Shown here: one piece after another, positions 56,511 through 64,000 of the stretch
Layout: the number at the start of each line of letters is the position of its first letter
How positions within the stretch are numbered: the first letter of the stretch is position 1
Source of the DNA: Neoscytalidium dimidiatum
Lineage: Eukaryota > Ascomycota > Dothideomycetes > Botryosphaeriales > Botryosphaeriaceae
Assembly (NCBI GenBank): GCA_037367355.1
Contig: CM074703.1
Coordinates: forward strand, 1 to 64,000
Reading direction: 5' to 3'
DNA length: 64,000 nucleotides
The notes under the pieces: model-generated
Told to the model about the DNA's origin: nothing
The model's database searches: none
The model's input: the letters and a program-made list of their open reading frames with translations, nothing else
Program-made: the position numbers and the translations under genes

Positions 56511-58490
56511 GGGAGGCGTCTTCGGCTCTAGAAGGTAAAAAACTTACTAGCTCTAGATACTATTTATAGTATTAAAACCTCCGTTAAGAGGGAAAAAGAT
56601 ATATACTAGAGGCGGTAAGAAAACCTCGGGTTAGAGAAGATAGAGTTAATACTACTAAAGGTACCTAGAGTATCTATAACGGCCTCGTATACTTTTCGTA
56701 TAGGGCTCGCGTTCGTATCGCGGAGAGTTTATAGGCTATAACTAGCTTTTTATTATAGGTAGTATAACTAATTCTTAAGCTATAGTATCTTTTAAGTTAT
56801 AAGGCGTATCCGTCTAGCGTAGTTCTCGCGCTAGTACGGGTACGCTTCGGGGCCTTATTAGCTAGTAAGCTAGCTTTATCTTAAAGAGAATAGAACCGTA
56901 CTTATACGGACTTACTTATTATACGTATAGTATACGTAGCGGTTAGTAGGTTATAGTAGGCTATTACCGATAGTAGCTAGCTTTCGCTAGTAGCGGCTAT
57001 TTACTATCTACGAAAGCTAATTTACTTATTATAGCTTATACGAATAGAGGTGTTAACTACGTATACGCTTCTACTAGCGGCTAAGAATTACGCGTTATAG
57101 GTCTTCCTTTATTAAGCTATCCTTTACGTACGAGTTACGTACGTGCCTACTACGTATAGTAGCCGGTATCGGTATATTAGAAGGGTATATATATAGTTCT
57201 TCTACTCTATATTCTCCTCTCCTCTATAACTACCGTCTTTACCTACCTTTATAGCTTTCTTAGACTTCTTTAGCTCTTTTCTTAGCCTTTAACCTCTTTA
57301 ATATATTTACTTCCTCCCCTCTTAATACTTTAGTATTAATACGCCGTATTATTACCGCTCGCGAGCTATCTACTTACCTCGAAGCTTAGCTTAAACTCGT
57401 TAAGGTATTTTACGAGCGCTGCCTCTTTTACTAGTGCGATATTAAGAAGACCGTTAAAGAATATAAGGAGGCTATTAAGGCCGGCTATACTCGCTTAACG
57501 CTAGAAACTAAGTATATACGCTACTTCTTAGCGAAGTACCCTTACTCCCTTATAAGTTATTTACTTACTTTACCTTATATTACGTAAGAGATACGAGAAG
57601 TATACGTTTTAGTTACTAATAGTAGCGTTTTTTTTAGCCTCCGCCCTAGTATCGTCGTACTTATAATATTCTAAGTACTCTACGCGTCCGCGCTCTCGAT
57701 TATTACTAGCGTAATAAGGACGACGCTAACGAGCTATTAGGCCGCGTTAGTACGTACGCTATAAAGTACCTCGCGAGCCGTAAGGCTTATAATAAACGCT
57801 TAGCTTCTATAAAGAAGTCTAAGAGCGGCGAGCTCTAACCTTATATATCGCCGCCGCTAATAATAAGAATATAGAGCGCTACTTAGTAAGAGTTCTTATT
57901 CCGTATAGTACTCGTATAGCTTACGTAGGTATAGGCTAGACTAGGGGGTACGGGCTTAATATTACCTAAGAATATTATTATAGATCGAGAGGAGGAGGAC
58001 GCGTTCGTACGACTCTAGAATATCTTCTAAGAGCCTATAGATACTAATCTAGCTCGCGATAAGTCGCTAGACGAGTATAAGAGCTAGCGTAAGATACGTA
58101 TATACTAGTTTAGTAGAGTAGCAAAGTAGGCGGATAGGTCTAGAGTTTAGAATTCTTTATTTTTATTTTTTTTTTTAATACTATTTAGCCTTCGAGTAGT
58201 ATACGTTTTATATACTTTATTAATACGAATATTATTACTTACGATTACTAATAACGGAGGCTTATAAGACTAAGTATAGAAGCTATATTTATACCGATTA
58301 TAGCCGTAGTATACGGTACTTTCCTAGTATTATCTACTACCGGACTTTTATAGGTTCTATAAGGCTATAAAGCCTACTTTACCTTATTTTTAGCCTCGAG
58401 TTTTTCCCCTATCCTTCTTACGGGCTAGCCCTTATATATACCCTACTTTACTTTATGTACGTATACGTTTCGTACCTAGGGGCCGCGTCC
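56511..58490. other. about 2 kb unassigned DNA between chromodomain and 3' LTR
   Basis: This stretch is longer than the usual 3' UTR of a chromovirus. On the plus strand, a stretch at about 57,390-57,580 reads with few stops and coding-like charge pattern (DIKKTVKEYKEAIKAGYTRL). That suggests an antisense or captured gene remnant, or a nested repeat. It is strongly RIP-mutated and cannot be named. Confidence 0.4.
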
Positions 58491-61400
58491 CGCGCGGGTA
58501 TTTTTAACGGTATTCGTTAAGTAATTCCTAGTAGTTAGAGAGTTTCGATTCGGACTTCTATTTATTATACTTATTTAGCTAGCCTAGCTATTTAATAAGG
58601 TATTTTATTCTACCCGAGAAGTCGTCGTAATAATTAACTATAGCCTCGACCTCCTACGTATTATCTATTAACTCTACCGCTAGTAGTATAAAGTCTAGAC
58701 GTACGAAGTAGAGCTCTAGTAGCGAAATATAGAAGATAGGATAGAGACGCGCTATTAATAGCGAGAGCTCTAGCTTATAAGCGTAGATACTAACCTTCTT
58801 AATAATCTTAAAGGGGTCTAGAAATCGGCTATTAAGCTTCTTATAAGGGCGCTTCGTGCGGATATTCTTTACTAAGAGTAGTACCTTTTTCCTAATATTA
58901 AAGTATTTATCTAGGCGGCCGCGGTTATAGTAACGCGTCTAGAGCACTTATATATAGTAGATCGCTTCCTTTATATTCTCGCGTACGAGACGTATACGGT
59001 CTACCTACGCGGCAGCGGCGGCCGGTATATAGATAATATCCTCTAAGCCGGAGGGGGTAGCTTCTAGGCTACGTAACTACTATAGGCCTCTTACGCCGTC
59101 TAGCGTACTAGATTTAGTTATATAGCTTAGTAAGTTTAGCGATATTTTTATTAAAGAGTACGGCGTATTATTATAGGCGTATACTATCTATAGTAGAAGG
59201 AATACCTAGTTAGATTACTCCTAATTTATATAGATACGGAGGTAGTATTTAATCTCTTAATTCTAACGCTCCGTCTACCTATTAGTTTACGGGTAGAAGG
59301 CGGTACTAAACTAGCGCTAGATACTAAGTTTATAATAGAAGTTTACCTAGTATTTACTTATAAATACCGTGCCTCTATCTAATACTAAAGAGTCTAAGAT
59401 AATAGTTTTTAAAAAGTATTCTTATAGAAGGTCTACTAGAGTTCTTATATTAATAGTCTTACGTACTAGAAAGTAGTATACCTTCTTTATTACCCGGTCT
59501 ATTAGGACTAGGATTAAGTCCGCCGTAGCCCCTTCGCGAGTTATAGACTCGAGTAGGTCCGTAATAAAGTTAAGAGATAGATACTTCTATAGCTCCGTCT
59601 CTACTTCTAGTAGCTATAGAAGGCCGTAGAGCTTATAGCGTCGTATCTTATATCTTTAGTACTTATCGTAACTACGAATATATATCTATACGTTTCTTAT
59701 TAGATTAGGCTATTCGTACTTACGACCGATTACTATAGTAGTACGTTTAGAGCTATAATAGCCGCCTAAGAGGTTATCGTAGTTATAGCGGAGTATCTCG
59801 TCCTTTAGTAGGGTGCTATTTAGAATAAAGACTTTTCTATTACGTCGTAATAGACCGTCTAGGTCTTTAGACTAGTAGTTTACGGCGAGGAACTCCGCTA
59901 GCTTTACGCGTATTACTTAACTACCGATATCTAGTTACTAGGCCTCGTAGATTAGCGATACGAGGGCCTTTAGAGGCTCTTCCGCTTAGAAATATTTATC
60001 GGTAGTAGCTACTACTACTACTCGGCGGGGTATAAGGCTAGAGTATAGTCTAGTACTAGCGAGTTCGCGCGCTATACGTATACTACTCGTAGAATCCTCG
60101 CGGGTATACTTAGCCGCCCCGGATTCTACGGGTACGCCGGCGGTATTCTCTAGTAAGGAAAGAGTAGAGGGTAAGCTCTTAGATTAGCTAGTATTAGCAC
60201 GAGTATCTCTCGTATACGATTCGTATACGTCTCGCGCGGTTAGGATAGTAGCCCCGAGGGTATTTTCTATAACCCTCTATACTCGTAGTTTTTACTATAA
60301 CGTAGGTAGTATAGCGTCTAGGACCGCCTTCTTTTTAACCTCCTTAAAACTCGATATATAGTCGGGCCGCCGGCTAAGAGGGTCTACTAGATTCGAAGCC
60401 TCTAGCTTATATTTAATCTCGAAGTCGAACCGCGCTAGCTTTTTAGTATAGCGTATCTATTAGCTCGTAAGGCTTTTAGTAGTTATAAAGTATTTAAGAT
60501 TATTATAATCGTAGAGTACGCGTATAGCGTAGAGAGCGTATACGAGGTAATATCGCTATAGTTAAAAGCCGGCTACGATTATAAGGAGTTTCTTATCGTA
60601 GATATTATATCTTACCTTTACCTCGGTAAGCTTCCGGCTATAGTAGATAATAGGCAACTAGTACTTTTAGTTACCCTCCTATATATAGGGCTAAAGTAGG
60701 ATACCTTTAATAGCGAAGTCTAACGTATTCGTAATTATTATTAGCGGAAGCTCGGGGTTAAAGTAACGAAGTACTAGCCCCTACGTAAAGGCGGCTTTAA
60801 GCGTATAAAAAGTATACGCCGCAGCGTTAGTCTACTAGAAGGGGAGGTACTACTTAGTAGGGCCCTTCCGCGTAGAGCGTTTCTTCGCGTTTACGTCCGG
60901 CGGCCGCTAAGCCTTTCGTAGAAGGTTATTAAGAGGCTTCGCGATAGACGAGTAGTTCTATATAAAGCGTCTATAGAAGTTAGCAAAGCCTAAAAATATT
61001 TAAACGCCTTAATATAAGATAGGCTTCGGCTATTTTTAAATAGCCCTAACGCGTTTCTAGTCTATAATAATATCCTAGAAGGTTACGATAAATCCTAGGA
61101 ACTTAGCCCTAGTAGTATAGAAGATATATTTAGATAACTTAGCGTATAAGTTCTAATCGCGGAGGCGTTATAGTACTACGCGTATATATTATACGTATTC
61201 CTCTTCGTTCTTTAAGTAGATAAGGATGTCGTCTAGATAGACGACGTAGATAGTATCTACGAGGCTGCCTAGCGCTTAATAGATATAGCTTTAAAAGATA
61301 GCGGACGCGTTAACTAGGCTAAAGAGTATAATAAGGTATTTAAAAAGGCTATAGCGCGTCTTAAATATAGTTTTCTACTCGTCGCCCTTATAGATACGAA

Positions 61401-62450
61401 TCCTATAATAGGCGTTACGTAGGTCGAGTTTAGTAAAGACTTTCGTATAAGATATACGGTCTAATAGTTTACTAATAAGGGGTAAGAGATAGCGATTCTT
61501 AATCGTAACCTTATTAAGGCCCCTATAATCGATATATAGCCGTATAGTCCCGTTAGGCTTAGAGACGAAGAGGATAGGCGCGCTAGTAGGGGACTTACTA
61601 GGCCTAATCTAGCTCTTTTTAAGAGCCTTATCTAGATACTCTCGAAGAATCTAAAGCTCGCGGGGCGATAGATTATAGATAGATATTTATAAAGAAGAAG
61701 TTCTATCTAGTAATTTAATAGCGTAGTTATACTTAGTATTAGAGGCGAGTACGCTAGCTAACTCGTCTAAAAAGACGTCTAAAAGGTCCGCGTAATACGA
61801 AGGTAACTACTTAGTAGGGGTACTTATCGCGGCTACTATAAGGGATACTCTAATAGAACTAAGACTAGGATACGTATCGTATATAAGGGCCGTACGGCGC
61901 GCGGCCGCGTACTCTATAAGCGTCGCTTAAGGTACTAGAAGGTACTTTAGATTTTAGTTACTCCCGCCCTATATTTCTAGGACGTTCTTTAGGGTAAGTA
62001 TCGGTTTCTAATAGAGGTAATATACTTTCTCGCCTTTCTTAAGGTTAGTAAGGAAGTCTTCGGGCGTCTATAGGTAGATATACCGGAAAGGATTATTAGA
62101 CTAAGTAAAGATACCGGTTAAGAAGTTAAATAACGGCCCTACGTTTCTAAACTAGTTTATACCTAAAATAGTATCGAAGCTAGTAATATTAGCGCTCTAG
62201 AAGAGTAGCGCTTTAGTCGTACGCTACTTACCGGTACTATTAGTAATCGTTACCGAAAGTCGGTAGTAGTTATACGTAGTAACCGGGGTATTATTTACCG
62301 CGCTTACGTCGAGCTTAAGAGTTAGATTTAAGAGAAGTACTTATACTCTTCGAACGGTATATTAGGCTATTAGGTTTATTATAGAATCTATATCTAGTAA
62401 GGCCTTTAGAGTATATACTCCGTTAGGTAAGTATACGAGAATATTAGTAA
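58490..62450 (-). pseudogene. pol remnant: protease, RT, RNase H, integrase, chromodomain
   Basis: Traces read on the minus strand. The protease active site near 62386-62394 is now Asp-Ile-Asp in the context KALLDIDSIINLI, with the catalytic Thr-Gly lost. RT carries [12 protein letters not shown] and [13 protein letters not shown] at about 61,490-61,595, [20 protein letters not shown], and the intact YLDDILIY at 61216-61239. The RNase H/connection end has LARFDFEIKYKLEASN and DPLSRRPDY at about 60,360-60,450. The integrase core has LNFITDLLES and DRGTVFISKY at about 59,330-59,600. The chromodomain has EVEAIVNYYDDFSGRIKYLI at about 58,590-58,655. Multiple in-frame stops interrupt each part. 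Domain order and motifs are seen directly; inactivity follows from the stops. Confidence 0.9.
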
Positions 62451-63776
62451 CGATTCTTAAGTTAGAGCCGTTATTATACGGTTCTAGCGATAGCTAGTTT
62501 AGGGCGGCTACTAGAGCTTTTCTTTTCTCGTATCGCCGTTCTTTTTAGTAGCGTTAACTCGCTAGTTATCCTTCTCGTAGGAGTCTCCTCCTCTATAGGG
62601 ATAGGTGCGTCCCTTATACGAGGAGCCTACGATAGGGGCGCGCTTAGGCTCCGTAGAGCTAGCGCTTCGGATAGAACCTCTTAACCGGTACTTACCGCGG
62701 CCCTAGGAAGCGGACCTACTATCCTAGTTAGACTCGCTCGAAGCTACGTTACTATAGACGCGCTTATAAGTCGAGTAGTCCTTCTTAGACGGACTATTAG
62801 CGTCTCTTATAAAAGTCTAGAGGTCTATAATAGACTTAAGACGCGAGATAACTTTATAGAAGTCCTTAAGCGTCGTTACGTTATATAAGTAGTTACTCTA
62901 AAGAAGCTCCTTACGGTAGACGTCTAGAAGACGCGAGTAGTAGAAGTCTATTAGAAGTACTTCGTCGAGAATCTCGTACGAAAGCTACTTTATTAGACTT
63001 TCGAGTCGCGTACGAAGCGCCTAATACTTAGTACTAGGGCGTATCGTTACTTTCTAGAAGTTTAGGATATTATCGAACCTACGTATAGTAGGGTCTTTAA
63101 TAATATTCTAAATAATACAAATAAACTTATTATATAGAAGGTCGCTCTTTTTACTATCCTCTAACCGCTAGTATATAGGGTTAGTAAGGTTAGTATACTT
63201 TTTAAGGCTACGGAGGGCCTAGCGGGTTCGCTCTATATAGTTATAATTACTTATATATATAAGGGCGAAGATATTTTAGACCTTACGGTTTTAAGCCTCG
63301 AAGGCGAACTATATTACCGTCTCTAAGGTAGGTGTTTAGTATTTCTATAGGCGCTCGTATATCTTATCGAAGGTGCGTATCGCTTCGAATACGCCAGAGG
63401 TACGAGTCGCCTACGTATCGAGTTTAAGTAGCTTACGGCGTATAAGTATAATACGGTTCTATAAAGCGTCGATTATTTAGTTCGACTATTAAATTTCTTC
63501 TATAGTAACGCCTAGGTTCGTATTAAGGAGCCTATCTAGTTTAGCTTATAGTTACTTGATATATTCTTTACGACTTAGAGGTTCGTTAGTAGTCCTCTCT
63601 ACGTTACTTTTAGTTATTAGATCTACTCTAAGAGTAAGGATATTAGAGGGGGTACTATTCGTAGGATTCTCACCCGCTATACGTAAGGTATTCGTAAGGG
63701 GTACGCTACTTCTTGGGTACGAGGAGGAGCGCGTATCGACTATCTTAAACCGGCTATTTAAGGAGAAGGATTCGAA
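62451..63776 (-). pseudogene. gag-like region of the element
   Basis: This is the region between protease and 5' LTR, where gag lies in Ty3/Gypsy elements. It has many stops. A basic, Gly/Arg-containing stretch at about 62,570-62,650 could be the remains of the nucleocapsid zinc knuckle, but its cysteines are not recognisable. An 80-codon open plus-strand frame at 63,556-63,798 is a by-product. No convincing tRNA primer-binding site was identified next to the LTR. Confidence 0.6.
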
Positions 63777-64000
63777 TATAAGGACTAGATATAAATAGGG
63801 AGTTTAAAGATAGTATAAGAGGGTCTCTATTAGATAATAGACGAATTCTTAGGGGATTCGAGGAGCCCATTAAGCGGGACTTATATATAGGTGAGCGGTA
63901 AGCGAGGTTACGTAACCTATATAGGCCGCGCTAGGACTTCGTATAGAAGCCGATAGCTCCTCGTATATAAGTAGTAGAGAGTCTTATATTTAGAGTTCTT
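63777..64000 (-). repeat. 5' LTR of the Gypsy element (cut by the window end)
   Basis: Direct repeat of 56,268-56,494. By alignment to that copy only about 3 bases lie beyond the window. The inner end reads TATAAGGACTAGA; the outer end reaches GTTCTT at position 64,000. Confidence 0.92.

Larger units (their letters stand above)
56268..64000 (-). mobile_element. Ty3/Gypsy chromovirus LTR retrotransposon, RIP-inactivated, truncated only by the window end
   Basis: The element lies on the minus strand and spans two direct LTR copies. Reading from right to left it has a 5' LTR, a gag-like region, protease, reverse transcriptase, RNase H, integrase, a chromodomain, about 2 kb of unassigned DNA, a purine tract and the 3' LTR. 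This Pro-RT-RH-INT order with a C-terminal chromodomain defines Ty3/Gypsy chromoviruses, which in fungi often insert into heterochromatin. Every frame is broken by many stops, mostly TAG/TAA at positions where Trp or Gln would be expected, and CpA/TpG are nearly absent, as expected after RIP. It cannot encode active proteins. The possible 5-bp target site at the left is CTAGC (56263-56267); its partner lies beyond the window. Confidence 0.93.

Noticed and set aside
63755..63776. Possible tRNA primer-binding site beside the 5' LTR
   Set aside because: The minus-strand sequence TTCGAATCCTTCTCC resembles a tRNA T-loop in the sense direction, not the complement of a tRNA 3' end, so it was not called.
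63556..63798. 80-residue plus-strand open frame in the repeat block
   Set aside because: It lies in the gag-like region of a minus-strand, RIP-mutated element and runs into the LTR; its composition follows TA-rich DNA.
1..64000. tRNA, rRNA or CRISPR arrays
   Set aside because: Scanning for B-box-like GGTTCGANNCC on both strands and for regularly spaced short repeats gave no convincing candidate.

Overview
The window is nuclear DNA of a filamentous ascomycete (Pezizomycotina; the class cannot be fixed from sequence alone). The evidence is short introns of about 44-220 nt with GTNNGT donors and CTAAC-type branch sites, typical fungal housekeeping genes, a HET-domain gene, F-box/2EXR-type genes, and a terminal block of TA-rich DNA with the signature of repeat-induced point mutation (RIP).

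Layout. 0.5-7 kb: a 2EXR-like gene, a Gly/His-rich MGC protein, an MSAD-like tautomerase divergent from the mitochondrial ssDNA-binding protein (RIM1), and a small Cys-containing secreted protein. 7-10.6 kb: mostly gene-free, with one decayed or unresolved gene. 10.6-26.4 kb: an F-box gene, a 2EXR-like gene, BRX1 (60S biogenesis), INO80 (chromatin remodelling ATPase), MTO1 (mitochondrial tRNA modification) and a zinc alcohol dehydrogenase with a 6-nt micro-exon. 27.5-28.5 kb: a four-TM membrane protein. 31-33 kb: a HET-domain gene in a gene-poor stretch. 34.9-36.8 kb: ARB1 (ABCF ribosome biogenesis ATPase). 36.9-41.9 kb: about 5 kb without a supportable gene. 41.9-44.1 kb: a forkhead transcription factor. 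45.9-49.4 kb: a compact housekeeping cluster (BUD31, complex I NDUFA6/B14, RPC19, HIS3) arranged in divergent and convergent pairs. 50-51.7 kb: a butanediol-dehydrogenase-like enzyme. 52.1-55.2 kb: two head-to-head DUF6594-related genes, one a membrane protein and the other carrying two retropepsin-like aspartic protease domains.

From about 55.3 kb to the end the base composition changes abruptly: CpA and TpG are nearly absent and TpA dominates. This block holds a near-complete minus-strand Ty3/Gypsy chromovirus with LTRs at 56,268-56,494 and 63,777-64,000. Protease, reverse transcriptase, RNase H, integrase and chromodomain traces are all recognisable but full of stops. The LTR copies differ only by transitions.

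The left 50 kb is mostly core genome. The right edge is accessory: the DUF6594/retropepsin pair sits about 0.1 kb from RIP-mutated repeat DNA and is the most likely place for undescribed biology. Exon structures were built by reading splice sites and checking reading phase by hand; no RNA or database evidence was available.
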